A stretch of DNA of 64,000 nt from an uncultured Lachnospiraceae bacterium (GTDB lineage Bacteria; Bacillota; Clostridia; Lachnospirales; Lachnospiraceae): NCBI GenBank assembly GCA_910577645.1, contig CAJTOL010000001.1, forward strand, positions 62,001-126,000. Reading direction: 5' to 3'. Under the pieces are notes generated by a model that saw only the letters and a list, made by a program, of their open reading frames with translations, was not told the DNA's origin and made no database searches. The position numbers were made by a program, and so were the translations under genes. Shown here one piece after another: positions 1 through 8,102 of this stretch (positions within the stretch are counted from its first letter, which is position 1; each line of letters begins with the position of its first letter).

Positions 1-364
1 TATTAGACAGGCCGATTACAACAATAAAAGCGCCTACAATAAGCCCGGTAAAAAAACCGGTGGAGGCAATTTGCTCTCCCTTTTCCCGCTCTCCGGCGCC
101 AAAGCAGCGGGCCATGTAGTTTCCGCTGCCCATGCCGATCATAAATGCAAGAGCCTGAATAATGGCCATAGCGGAAAAAATAATTCCCACGGCTCCTGAG
201 GCGCTGGTGCCAAGCTGGCTTACAAAAAAAGTATCTGCCGTATTATAAATGGAGCTGACCATCATACTGATAATGGTAGGAACCGCCAGTTTGGGGATTA
301 CCTTTTCCACTGGCTGGTTGGTAAGCATCTGATATCGTTGTTCCTGGGTTGGGGTATTGTGCAT
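1..364 (-). CDS. MATE family efflux transporter, N-terminal part
   Basis: The gene starts at 364 and runs off the left edge of the window, so only about 121 residues are visible. The N-terminus has a short polar leader followed by hydrophobic segments. The stretches PTIISMMVSSIYNTADTFFV and MGSGNYMARCFGAGE are typical of the first helices of MATE exporters of the DinF/NorM type in Clostridia. The family uses a Na+ or H+ gradient to export drugs or metabolites across the cytoplasmic membrane; the substrate cannot be told from this fragment. A GAAGG ribosome site lies just upstream of the ATG and a good promoter lies at 430-458. The family is confident; specificity is unknown. Confidence 0.85.
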   Translation of the reverse strand, partial: MHNTPTQEQRYQMLTNQPVEKVIPKLAVPTIISMMVSSIYNTADTFFVSQLGTSASGAVGIIFSAMAIIQALAFMIGMGSGNYMARCFGAGEREKGEQIASTGFFTGLIVGAFIVVIGLSN

Positions 365-429
365 AGAAAATCAAACCTTCTCTCTTGCCGGCAGAATACC
401 GGACATGATGATTTTTATATCTAGCTTTA

Positions 430-458
430 ACTATAACACTTTTTTAACGCCCGGTCAA
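430..458 (-). promoter_or_regulatory. Sigma-A-type promoter for the MATE gene
   Basis: On the minus strand TTGACC (453-458) and TATAGT (430-435) are separated by exactly 17 bases. They lie about 66 bases upstream of the MATE start codon and read toward it. Confidence 0.6.
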
Positions 459-487
459 AGGAAGCAGAAAAGAAAAATCAGAGGATA

Positions 488-606
488 TCAGGACAGTTTA
501 TCTGCAACAAACTCACTGGGACTCATACCGGAGACTTTTTTAAACACTTTTGAAAAATAATAAGTATTTTCAAACCCTAAATAACTATAAGTAGTTTCAT
601 TAGGAT
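488..606 (-). pseudogene. AraC-family regulator, C-terminal remnant
   Basis: On the minus strand an open frame ending with TGA at 488-490 encodes LGFENTYYFSKVFKKVSGMS followed by PSEFVADKLS. This is the second helix-turn-helix of an AraC/XylS regulator, with the usual GF-N--YFSK-FKK--G-SP-E- pattern. Only about 36 residues of that domain remain. Upstream in the same frame the sequence turns into a PHP-domain-like stretch, so this is the tail of a regulator joined to unrelated DNA. It is very unlikely to make a working protein. Confidence 0.7.
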
Positions 607-785
607 CAAACTGCACGCCTATTTTTCTAATACATCCAACCGAACTATGCTCACTTACTACAACTGCATTAATCCCGAGTCTTTAGCCGCCTTTAATCAT
701 TCTTTTGGTGTCACATTTTTGTTCGGGAAGCAGTTACTTTCCGGTGTATGAGTGTGAAATCTATCTTACGCCACTTTGCTAATAT
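607..785 (-). pseudogene. PHP-domain (TrlF-like) protein, N-terminal remnant with frameshifts
   Basis: Reading the minus strand from about 785, the three frames together give KWRKIDF, then HTHTPESNCFPNKNVTPKE, then a stop, LKAAKDSG, and after another shift INAVVVSEHSSVG. Placed end to end these match the start of PHP-domain proteins, including the opening of TrlF-type AAA-like ATPases (K-WRK-D-H-HTP...). At least two frameshifts and one in-frame stop separate the pieces, so the gene is dead. The last piece runs in frame into the AraC remnant. It lies at the edge of the restriction-modification island and is probably debris of another defence gene. The TrlF assignment is from memory of the motif; PHP-like is safer. 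Confidence 0.55.
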
Positions 786-870
786 CATATGCCTCTCCTT
801 CTCATTTGCACTGAACAGCCATTACTTATAATACAAATTTATCTGCTATTTCAGATACAATCTATCTATT

Positions 871-1278
871 CTACGGTTTCTCAAATAATTTTAATCTCTT
901 TACAATTTCTTCTGGTTCTGGCAACATTTCCTTCATCTCTTCTGGTAATGTATTTCGTAACTGATATGTAGCTACACCAATTGGCATATTAATATTTTTC
1001 AGAGCATACTCTACATATGTCTTATCCTTACTCTTGCATATAATAATGCCAACAGATGGATTTTCATCAGGTAATTTTACTTGATCATCCAATGCAGTCA
1101 AATATAATTGCATTTTTCCTGAATATTCAGCTTCAAATTCTCCTATTTTCAATTCTATGGCAACCAGGCTTCTCAAACGTCTATGGAATAACAAAAGGTC
1201 TATATATAAATCTCTATTTCCTGCCATTAAGTGATATTGATTTCCTATTCTCATATTCTTCTCCATTTCTCGCACCAC
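871..1278 (-). pseudogene. DUF1016/YhcG-type PD-(D/E)XK nuclease, C-terminal fragment
   Basis: The 135-residue frame matches the C-terminal nuclease half of DUF1016 (YhcG) proteins, which are usually about 330-350 residues. The core YIDLLLFH...LVAIELKIGEF carries the D...E-x-K arrangement of PD-(D/E)XK nucleases, followed by GIIICKSKDKTYVEYAL and NINMPIGVATYQL, both typical of the family. The N-terminal half is missing: an in-frame TAG sits about ten codons upstream of the first possible start (GTG at 1276-1278). It is therefore probably a remnant, though a separate short nuclease cannot be excluded. It lies next to other defence-type genes and is AT-rich like them. Confidence 0.75.
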
Positions 1279-1394
1279 TGGTGCGAGATTTTGATGATTC
1301 TAATTATATATATCCATACCGCTTGCGCGTTCAAGAAATTCACTTATATCCTAATTCCATTTTTCAAATGTACACCGTAAAGTTCCCAAATATA

Positions 1395-1562
1395 TTATTT
1401 CCTTTTATTATTTTGATGATCCGATAAATATTGCTTCAATGCCCTTTCTATAGCAACAGTTTTCGTTTGTCCAACTTTTTCACAATATTGCTCTAATGAT
1501 TCAATTATTTCACGCTCAATGTATAAATTTATATGTCGACCATCTTTTTTTTCTCGTGCCAT
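1395..1562 (-). CDS. Small ribbon-helix-helix-like protein (55 aa)
   Basis: A short complete frame starts with ATG at 1560-1562 and ends with TAA at 1395-1397. It begins MAREKKDGRHINLYIEREII and contains LEQYCEKVGQTKTVAIERAL. The pattern of a short beta strand (INLYIE) followed by two helices with the turn VGQTKTVAI is that of CopG/Arc-type ribbon-helix-helix proteins, small DNA binders often acting as antitoxins or autoregulators. A GGAGG-type ribosome site (gggaggga, minus strand) precedes the start. It lies 14 bases downstream of the specificity-subunit gene and is probably co-transcribed with it. No toxin-like partner is visible other than the DUF1016 fragment downstream. Confidence 0.65.
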   Translation of the reverse strand: MAREKKDGRHINLYIEREIIESLEQYCEKVGQTKTVAIERALKQYLSDHQNNKRK

Positions 1563-1576
1563 TTAAATGCTCCCTC

Positions 1577-2665
1577 CTACAATACTATTATTTCTGATAA
1601 TGCTAAAATTTTTTGAGATATACTTTTTTTAATATCCTCTATTTGCTCATACTTATCTGCCAACTCTTTTTGTTTCTGAAGATCATATTTTCCATCCTCA
1701 GAAACAGGAATTGGTATAGTATCTTTCATCCTTTTTATTGCTATAGGTTTTAGTGATGTATATTCATTCTTCCCTAAATCACCTTCCCTACCCTTTTTCC
1801 GTTTTCTAAAAATAGGTTCTAGCACATATTTTATATATCTTAAATCAATATCTATACATTTATCTGTTGGTAACAAAACTCCTCTATGGCATGTTATACT
1901 AAACTTCTCGTTATGATACATAATATAACCAGCTAATCCATCAATGCACCACGTCAAGTATTCCCCTGAATACTCTGCAATGTTTACTCTAGCATATTCA
2001 CAAGTAGTTGTACCTGAATACAGTGGAACATCTCCTTTATTTCTTGACACCCATGTTTTTGTAAAGTCAGCATTTCCACCTTTCGGATAAAATAAATCCG
2101 TAACCAATGGATGCGCCCATTTTATATTTTCATCTTCTGGAAGAATAACAGATATATTCTTCAGTTTTCTTCTTTTCTCCAAAAGAATATTCTTCTGGTC
2201 TTCTATAACCGAATATTTTTCTGCCAACTCCGTCTGAACATTTATATTAAAAGTTCCATCTTTGTTAATGGGAATTTCAACTTTAGCATTTAAAATATCT
2301 GTTTTGGGCAAATTCCCTAATCCATATCCCTTAGCAATATTGATAAATATAGGCTCTGCCACTTTCTGCAAATACTTTATATCAATACTTTCGTGTGGAA
2401 TTAATCCCGTAGCATGCTTTCCAATTGTATATTTATCATCATTAACAAGATATGTATATCCCGCGGCTCCATCATTAACTACAACTAAGCATGGTTTCTC
2501 ATTATTATAAAAATTAATATATGCAAATGGCTTGTTTATTGTCGCCGCATAAACTGGATATTCTCCCGCATTATTTTTAGCTTTTATTTTTGTGATTGTT
2601 TTATCACTCTTAGCCACATCACATATTTCATAAATATAAAAAGATTGTTTTATCATTTCAGGCAT
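1577..2665 (-). CDS. hsdS: Restriction-modification specificity subunit (two target recognition domains)
   Basis: This 362-residue protein has the two-fold layout of HsdS-type specificity subunits. A first target recognition domain (about 1-140) is followed by a helical spacer containing LAEKYSVIEDQKNILLEKRR, a second recognition domain (about 185-330), and a second spacer with LADKYEQIEDIKKSISQKI. The matching spacers are the conserved repeats that dock on the modification subunit. The recognition domains set the two halves of a split DNA target. Its start overlaps the end of the fused nuclease-methyltransferase gene by 13 bases, so the two are translationally coupled. The size is close to the separate S subunit of BcgI-like Type IIB systems. 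AT-rich codon use differs from the genes after 4.9 kb, suggesting transfer. Confidence 0.85.
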   Translation of the reverse strand: MPEMIKQSFYIYEICDVAKSDKTITKIKAKNNAGEYPVYAATINKPFAYINFYNNEKPCLVVVNDGAAGYTYLVNDDKYTIGKHATGLIPHESIDIKYLQKVAEPIFINIAKGYGLGNLPKTDILNAKVEIPINKDGTFNINVQTELAEKYSVIEDQKNILLEKRRKLKNISVILPEDENIKWAHPLVTDLFYPKGGNADFTKTWVSRNKGDVPLYSGTTTCEYARVNIAEYSGEYLTWCIDGLAGYIMYHNEKFSITCHRGVLLPTDKCIDIDLRYIKYVLEPIFRKRKKGREGDLGKNEYTSLKPIAIKRMKDTIPIPVSEDGKYDLQKQKELADKYEQIEDIKKSISQKILALSEIIVL

Positions 2666-4755
2666 TCTATAGCCTCCTGATAATTTTTAATATCGTCAAT
2701 TAATTCTGATATATATCCGCGGAACTCATCTAAGGACATTATTGTATCTTTCTTTTTAATACCTAATTCTATTTTTTCTTCATCAGACCAAAACAGTTCA
2801 ATATTCCAGTTATCCTCTGTTCCAAATTTATCAATAGAAATTAATTTTGCTCTTGGATTATCGTTCACTGCAGATATTGCAATTGTATTTTCTTTGTTTC
2901 CTCGATACAGATTATATAAATCAACTGAATCACGGAGGTCATTTTCATTAATGTCAAATCTGTAAGTATCCATTGTTTCACCTATCGTACTACAAAGATA
3001 TGTGTAAACCGGATAAGGCTGCATTTTATCCAGTTCTTCTTCTGTACATTTATGGATCGTAAGAATAAATGTCTTTTTGGGAGTATTGAAAAAAGTTCCT
3101 ACTGGTAAGGAAATAATACTGTCTATGTAACAATTCTCTATTATCAATTGTTTTAATTTATTATTTCCTATATTGGTAAATATACCATCCGGTAATATAA
3201 TATTAGCCGTACCGCCTCGCTTTATAGACTTAACAATCCATTCTGTGAAAAGAGCTTCTATTCCCCTTCCTCCAGATGTGTATGCCTTGGTCTCTGTTCC
3301 ATATATTTTAACTGATTTACTTGCGTCACTAATTGCAGCACTCTGATAATATGGGGGATTTGCAAGTATTAAATCATATTTATCTACATATATTTTTTCC
3401 AAAGTTCCTAACGTAGTATGACTAGATGTAATTACTTTGTTAAGCATTTGTTCAGATAATTCTTGTATTTTTTCAATAGAATCACAATTATTTTTAAACA
3501 AATCCGAATAATAAATCAACATATTTGATTTTGCAAGTATGGTTGTTAAATCATAAGTATTATCTTCCATTTTCTTTTCCATACCTACTAATTCAATTTT
3601 TGATTTCAACTTTCCATTTTCAAAATAAAATGGAGAAGAAATTTTAGATGCTGCTTCAAGCAAAAATTTGCCGACTCCACATGCCGGATCACATATGCTC
3701 ATGCCTTCCTTTACATCAACCATACGAACCATCTCTTGTACTACCTTTAATGGTGTAAAAAACTGTCCCATTCCATCTTTATCCGTACTGTTTTTCATAA
3801 AAGTTTCGAAAAGCTTTGATTTAAAGTCTTTGTTTATGTATAAAAACTTTCCATGTTCATCTTCGTACTCCTTAAAGCAATCGAGTAATTTACCAAAGCA
3901 ATCCGCCGAACTTTCATGTATTATAGGATTACCAATATCATCTGTTTCTGTATGAAAAATTCTTCCGTTTATTATTGTTGTTCCGTCCTCTGGATTATAC
4001 GGAAAAAGCTCTAATAATTTTTTTCTTACTGTGGTCAAATATTGAATAAATGCATCTTTCGGACTCTGTTCGGCATAAATAGAATATATTCCTTCAAATG
4101 AGTAAATACCTTTTAAAACACTTATATCTGATAAGAATTTAAAAGTAAAAAATTCTACGAATGTATATAACGAATTTTTTGCCGAAGATAACGACATATT
4201 CTGCAGAATTCGTGCTACCTTTTGAGCTAATGGCGTCGGATCAATATACTCTTTGGGCATTAATTTATTGTTTGAATCATTTATACAATAACATACATCA
4301 TCAATAAAGTCAGCAAGTTCTTTATTCTGCTCAGGTGACAAATTTTTTGGATTAATCTTTCGTGTTATAGGCTTATCATTTTCATCAATAATACGAGCAC
4401 CTGTAATGGGATTAATCCATATAAATGTTTCTCCATCCGACAACATATATATTTTCGCTTTTACTTGTCTTGCAACTTCTAATTCTTGGTATTTCGCCAA
4501 ACGCCGAAGTCTTTCTGTTTTTAATTTATTCGGTTCTTTCATCTCTATAAAAACTACTATCTGTTTATCTTTATTAAGAATTAATACATCCGGTCTATTT
4601 GCCTTTATCTTATCGCATTCTTTAATTGTAAGGCCTGTTACCTCTTTATTTTTAACTAAATCTTTAATTGTAGTTGCTCCTAAACTTCTACAAACATATT
4701 TATCAAGTTGCACTGGTATTGAATATAATCCATCTTGAATTGTTTGTTCCGACAT
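2653..4755 (-). CDS. Fused restriction nuclease / N6-adenine DNA methyltransferase (BcgI-like RM subunit)
   Basis: The 700-residue protein starts with a PD-(D/E)XK-like nuclease domain. P55-D56 is followed 14 residues later by E71-M-K73, in a setting like the HsdR N-terminal domain (about 1-130). A helical region follows, then an N6-adenine methyltransferase domain with GQFFTP at about 330-335, motif I DPACGVGKF at 356-364, and motif IV NPPYY at 466-470. Hydrolysis and methylation therefore sit in one chain, with recognition supplied by the separate S subunit next door. That is the organisation of Type IIB enzymes such as BcgI. No separate hsdR gene is seen nearby, which supports this reading. 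An alternative is a Type I HsdM with an extra domain whose HsdR lies elsewhere. Confidence 0.8.
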   Translation of the reverse strand: MSEQTIQDGLYSIPVQLDKYVCRSLGATTIKDLVKNKEVTGLTIKECDKIKANRPDVLILNKDKQIVVFIEMKEPNKLKTERLRRLAKYQELEVARQVKAKIYMLSDGETFIWINPITGARIIDENDKPITRKINPKNLSPEQNKELADFIDDVCYCINDSNNKLMPKEYIDPTPLAQKVARILQNMSLSSAKNSLYTFVEFFTFKFLSDISVLKGIYSFEGIYSIYAEQSPKDAFIQYLTTVRKKLLELFPYNPEDGTTIINGRIFHTETDDIGNPIIHESSADCFGKLLDCFKEYEDEHGKFLYINKDFKSKLFETFMKNSTDKDGMGQFFTPLKVVQEMVRMVDVKEGMSICDPACGVGKFLLEAASKISSPFYFENGKLKSKIELVGMEKKMEDNTYDLTTILAKSNMLIYYSDLFKNNCDSIEKIQELSEQMLNKVITSSHTTLGTLEKIYVDKYDLILANPPYYQSAAISDASKSVKIYGTETKAYTSGGRGIEALFTEWIVKSIKRGGTANIILPDGIFTNIGNNKLKQLIIENCYIDSIISLPVGTFFNTPKKTFILTIHKCTEEELDKMQPYPVYTYLCSTIGETMDTYRFDINENDLRDSVDLYNLYRGNKENTIAISAVNDNPRAKLISIDKFGTEDNWNIELFWSDEEKIELGIKKKDTIMSLDEFRGYISELIDDIKNYQEAIECLK

Positions 4756-4906
4756 ATGTTTTCTCCAATCTTTTTTTCTGTATCATACTACATACATCTA
4801 TAATAATAAAGATATTTCTTTACTATTTATAAAATTTTTTGACACTTAGTTTATTCTACTACCTACTTCTTTAAGTACAATCTCTTCCGCACACGCCCGA
4901 ATATAA
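4756..4906. other. Upstream region of the restriction operon and island junction
   Basis: This AT-rich gap holds the leader of the fused restriction gene. On the minus strand a weak TTATTA / TATGAT pair lies shortly upstream of its start. From about 4890 the composition changes to the more GC-rich style of the rest of the window, and at 4907 a broken plus-strand carbohydrate gene begins mid-protein. I read about 4880-4907 as the right-hand junction of the island. No inverted repeat or target duplication was recognised. Confidence 0.45.
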
Positions 4907-5755
4907 TTCATTCTCTCTCAATGTACGGAGGATGGGCTGCTTTACGGCGGCCCGGATTACCATGAGCACGGCGAGCTTCCCTGCATCCATCACACATTTT
5001 GTAAAGCCAAAGCAGTTGCCGCCCTTTTGGACGGCAGGGTGACGGAAACCGGCAGACGGCGCTCTCTTCCGGAGGAAACCAGAATTTACCGATATCCGGA
5101 GCTTCTGACAGAACAGTATTTTTGCGGCGGATTTTACGGAACAGCTACGGTGAATGATGTGCTTTACCAGAGGGGCGGTCACATATCCGGAGGGGCTATG
5201 GGGATGCTGTGGCATGAAAAAACAGGGCCTCTCCTTGCCGCGTCTGTTACCAGATATTCTCTTTATGAGGTAACCAATTCTCAGCTTAGCCTGAAAAAGA
5301 AGGATTTAGGAAAAATGACCCTTCGTTTTGAGATAAAACAGGATAAGACCCTTTATGCGTCAGATCAGGATTTTATGGCAGAGCTAAGGAGCAGCCAGGA
5401 ACCGGACAAAATTAAGGTAAAAGTCACAGGGACCCTGCGGACTCTGGATCTGGAACCGGGAGAACCCTATTGCTTTACTTATGAAATCAGCAGAAATTGT
5501 TTTGCAGCCAGATGTATTTCCGCTGCAGAAGGATGCCTTTATGTCCCTGTCATTGGCAGGAATATAGAAAGCCGGGAAGAAAATGAGTTCCTCCTTACCT
5601 CCAAAGCAGGAAGAAAAGTCCGCATTATCCCGGAGGGAACCAATAGGAAGGTGAGAAAAAGGTTTCATCTGTGCGGCGGATTCATTGCATGGGAATTTGA
5701 GATATGCCCGGTTCAGGGAAAAGCCGGAGTGGTGCTGGAGGTACTGGAAACGTGA
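4907..5755 (+). pseudogene. C-terminal part of a carbohydrate-locus protein of unknown function
   Basis: The frame is open from 4907, after a TAA, to a TGA at 5753-5755. It enters mid-protein with EDGLLYGGPDYHEHGELPC and continues with IHHTFCKAKAVAALLDG and GGAMGMLWHEKTGPLLAAS. There is no plausible start codon with a ribosome site, so the 5' part is lost at the island boundary. The remaining 280 residues look like a globular protein rich in beta strands, of the kind found next to heparinase II/III genes in gut Firmicutes. I cannot name its function. Its stop overlaps the GTG start of the heparinase remnant that follows, so the two were once one operon. Confidence 0.6.
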
Positions 5756-6021
5756 CAAGAGAAGAAGAGATCCTATGCGGATGGCTGAAATTGCCTGGGC
5801 GCAAGGGGAAATCCTATGTGGGAAAAGAGACGCCGCAGTGGAAAGAATTTCCTAAAGAAAACCAGGACATGGAAGCTGTGTTTGTATTAAACCGCCATGA
5901 ACATTAGAATATCCTTATGGAAGCATATCAAAGGACTGGAGATGAGCGCTATGCAGACCGGGTGTGGCAGGAATTTGAAAGCTGGTATCAGGGGTGTCCG
6001 TGTCCGGCCCAATATCCCTAA
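5752..6021 (+). pseudogene. Heparinase II/III-family protein, N-terminal remnant with in-frame amber stop
   Basis: The frame starts with a GTG overlapping the previous stop. It encodes about 51 residues ending LNRHEH, meets a TAG at 5905-5907, then continues in the same frame as NILMEAYQRTGDERYADRVW and QEFESWYQGCPCP to a TAA at 6019-6021. The joined sequence matches the N-terminal helical domain of heparinase II/III-type polysaccharide lyases (N-RH-HW--LMEAY--TGD--YA-RVW-EF). The amber codon sits where a Trp (TGG) is expected. About 500 further residues of a normal protein are missing, so this is a truncated pseudogene. It suggests the ancestral locus handled glycosaminoglycans or similar uronic-acid glycans. 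Confidence 0.7.
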
Positions 6022-6129
6022 ATATTTATTTCATTCTAAAAATGTTAAAAAGGAATATATCTGTCACTTTAAAAAGTCTCTTATCCAACACGCTAAGAGA
6101 GACGCCATAAAGTCTGTCAGCCAATATCA

Positions 6130-6162
6130 GGGAATGTGACCGGTTTCCTTTGCCACATTCCC
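6130..6162 (-). terminator. Hairpin downstream of the SOD gene
   Basis: GGGAATGTG (6130-6138) is the exact complement of CACATTCCC (6154-6162). The hairpin lies 34 bases beyond the stop codon of the minus-strand SOD gene and probably ends its transcript. There is no strong T run, so efficiency is uncertain. Confidence 0.4.
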
Positions 6163-6195
6163 CGGAATAAGAAAAGCAGAAAAAGCGAGAGGGTT

Positions 6196-6717
6196 TTAGC
6201 CCAGATTCCTTTGATCCTGGCGGTTTGTCAGGCGGATAACTCCGCAGCCGATTTTGCCGCCGGAATTTCCGGATGGCTGGGTATGAAAATCATCCGGCAT
6301 TTGGTGGATCACCACGGATTTTCCCAGAATCTGGGGAATAATAAACCGTTTGTCATAGAAAGAAATCCAGGCGTATCCCTGATTGGCAAAAAGGGGAAGC
6401 AAATCTCCGGTATGGCCGGGATGTTCAGCGCCGGTGGGATTAAAGTGTCCTCCAGTGTTCTGAAAGTCGTTTCCGCAGTCTCCGTTTTCATGGATATGCA
6501 TTGCGTAAAAATGAGAAGAGCCGGGATTCAACCGATCAGGCAGCCCGAAAATTTCTGCTTCAATCAGAGTTCCTCCATAGGGAGTCTCGAAAAATTTTAC
6601 AAGTCCGCTAAGGGAAGGAACCCTTGTATCTCCTGTGACCCATGCAAGGGCCGAAGGTTCATTGCCCTTTAAAATCTCCGCAAAAATATCTGCGGGAGTT
6701 TTCTGTCTGTCAGACAT
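6196..6717 (-). CDS. sodC: Superoxide dismutase family protein (Cu/Zn type)
   Basis: This 173-residue protein has the full metal-site pattern of Cu/Zn superoxide dismutases: H74 and H76 in MHIHE, H91 in GGHFNP, then H99, H102 and D105 in a compact HPGHTGD segment, and H138 in VVIHQ. C81 and C158 are placed to form the family's disulfide, and the closing QPSGNSGGKIGCGVI stretch is typical. The reaction is dismutation of superoxide to oxygen and hydrogen peroxide. The protein has no signal peptide, whereas most bacterial SodC proteins are exported, so it may act in the cytoplasm or be a related non-enzymatic copper protein. AGGAGGG precedes the start at an ideal distance. It is a single gene with a hairpin after its stop. 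Confidence 0.85.
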   Translation of the reverse strand: MSDRQKTPADIFAEILKGNEPSALAWVTGDTRVPSLSGLVKFFETPYGGTLIEAEIFGLPDRLNPGSSHFYAMHIHENGDCGNDFQNTGGHFNPTGAEHPGHTGDLLPLFANQGYAWISFYDKRFIIPQILGKSVVIHQMPDDFHTQPSGNSGGKIGCGVIRLTNRQDQRNLG

Positions 6718-6833
6718 TTTATAATCCCTCCTGATAGGAATATGCCGGCATTTGCCTTTAATGTAGAATATGGAAGGATTGCTGACCTTGTGATGATTTT
6801 ACTGTTAAAGCCGCCTTTTAAGCAGCTTTTTCG

Positions 6834-7499
6834 TCAATTTTCCGGCATTTTATAAAGCTGCCAGCACATCAAAATAATCCAAACATAAGCAAGTGTTTTA
6901 GGAATCATCAGTACGCCTACAATGGGGAATATTCCGCTGAACAGAACTACAGGAAGATAGAATCCAAAGGACAGGGCCACTGCAAGGGGTAAAAAGCGGA
7001 ATACTTTGTCATTGGATTTTGAGTTTTCCTGCCAAAAGATCACAATAATGATAACGCCCATAATTGCGAAGGGGATATTGCGTAAAACTCCGTACAAAAG
7101 AGGCTGATGGTATACAAGCCACTGATTTTGCGGAAGCAGGCAAAGGGCAATCCGGGCAAGGGACAGTCCCCACATAATTCCTGTAAGGCATTTCCGGTCT
7201 TTTATATGATTGCGGTCACGCCAGATATAATAAAGAATCAGATAAAAAATCGTCATGGTAATGGATGTAACAAATTTTCCAATCCCCAATAATGCCGCAT
7301 TTGCTTCCAAACCGGTGGTCCAAAGCCCATAAGAGCGGGGAATCAAATGGAAAGAATCCCCCACGCCAAGGAGGGCGGCCATGACTCCGGCTTTTCGCAC
7401 CAAAGGAGTCTTTCCTTTGATTAGCATGGTAAAACCCGCAATGACAGCAAAGCCCAGATAAAAAATGTCAAAAACAGTTTCTGCAATTGCCTGTGGCAT
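6834..7499 (-). CDS. Conserved multi-pass membrane protein of unknown function
   Basis: The 221-residue protein is almost entirely hydrophobic segments separated by short loops, consistent with about seven membrane helices. It has no transport or catalytic motif that I recognise. One longer cytoplasmic loop carries the charged run RDRNHIKDRK. It follows the TetR regulator gene with 19 bases between them and is likely co-transcribed, so its expression is probably controlled by that regulator. A role in membrane stress or export would fit the pairing, but this is inference only. Confidence 0.7.
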   Translation of the reverse strand: MPQAIAETVFDIFYLGFAVIAGFTMLIKGKTPLVRKAGVMAALLGVGDSFHLIPRSYGLWTTGLEANAALLGIGKFVTSITMTIFYLILYYIWRDRNHIKDRKCLTGIMWGLSLARIALCLLPQNQWLVYHQPLLYGVLRNIPFAIMGVIIIVIFWQENSKSNDKVFRFLPLAVALSFGFYLPVVLFSGIFPIVGVLMIPKTLAYVWIILMCWQLYKMPEN

Positions 7500-7518
7500 A
7501 GTTTTGTCTCCTTTTCTG

Positions 7519-8073
7519 TTAATAAATAATAGTTTTAATGATTGTGATAAAGAAACAGAGATCGGTCATTGACGCTTTTGCTTTCAACAGCATTGTCATG
7601 TTTCCCATAACAAAACGGGCAAATTGTGGTTTGGTAAACTGCTCATTCCAAATATCTTTTCGTATCGCCGGATCCTGTTCCATAAGCTGAATCAAAGATG
7701 TTTCCAACACAGACTGCATGGAAATCATCCGGGTCTGCCCCACTGATTCCAAACCGCCGAGACTGTTCATAAGCTTTCCGGCAGACTGGTCAATCCGTCC
7801 TCTAAGGAAAACAAATATTTCTTCCAGCTGCTGACAAAAGGAATCGGCGGTAATTGCGGTTTTCATTTCAACCAATGCCTGCATCCAATATTCTTCTGTC
7901 AATGCAAGCAAAATTTCGTCTTTATTTGAGAAGTAATTGTACATGGTTCCGGTGGCAATTCCGGCTCTTTGGGCGATGGTGCGGATATTGACCGCATCTA
8001 TCCCATCTGTGTCTGCAATGCTGCGGGCAAGACTCAGCAGCGTATCGCGCAGGGTCTCATCTTTCTTTCTCAC
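7519..8073 (-). CDS. TetR family transcriptional regulator
   Basis: The 184-residue protein has an N-terminal TetR helix-turn-helix (about 8-55) with NIRTIAQRAGIATGTMYNYF followed by SNKDEILLAL, and a divergent helical ligand-binding domain. It starts with GTG at 8071-8073, preceded by AAAGGAG at the right distance. Two palindromic operators flank its promoter (8103-8172), which argues for autoregulation. The only gene behind it in the operon is the 221-residue membrane protein, which is therefore the probable regulated effector. The inducing ligand is unknown. Confidence 0.85.
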   Translation of the reverse strand: MRKKDETLRDTLLSLARSIADTDGIDAVNIRTIAQRAGIATGTMYNYFSNKDEILLALTEEYWMQALVEMKTAITADSFCQQLEEIFVFLRGRIDQSAGKLMNSLGGLESVGQTRMISMQSVLETSLIQLMEQDPAIRKDIWNEQFTKPQFARFVMGNMTMLLKAKASMTDLCFFITIIKTIIY

Positions 8074-8102
8074 TCAAGATCTCCTTTTGTAAGTTTGATT
8101 TG

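Noticed and set aside
1056..1427. 123-codon plus-strand frame across the DUF1016 fragment
   Set aside because: The minus strand carries the conserved nuclease residues; the plus frame has no start signal and looks like AT-rich chance.
4871..5215. Minus-strand frame at the island edge
   Set aside because: It lies opposite the clear heparinase-locus remnant and has no ribosome site; it reads as a shadow frame.
6136..6672. 178-codon plus-strand frame opposite the SOD gene
   Set aside because: It is the antisense of a well-supported SOD gene and has no ribosome site or recognisable motif.
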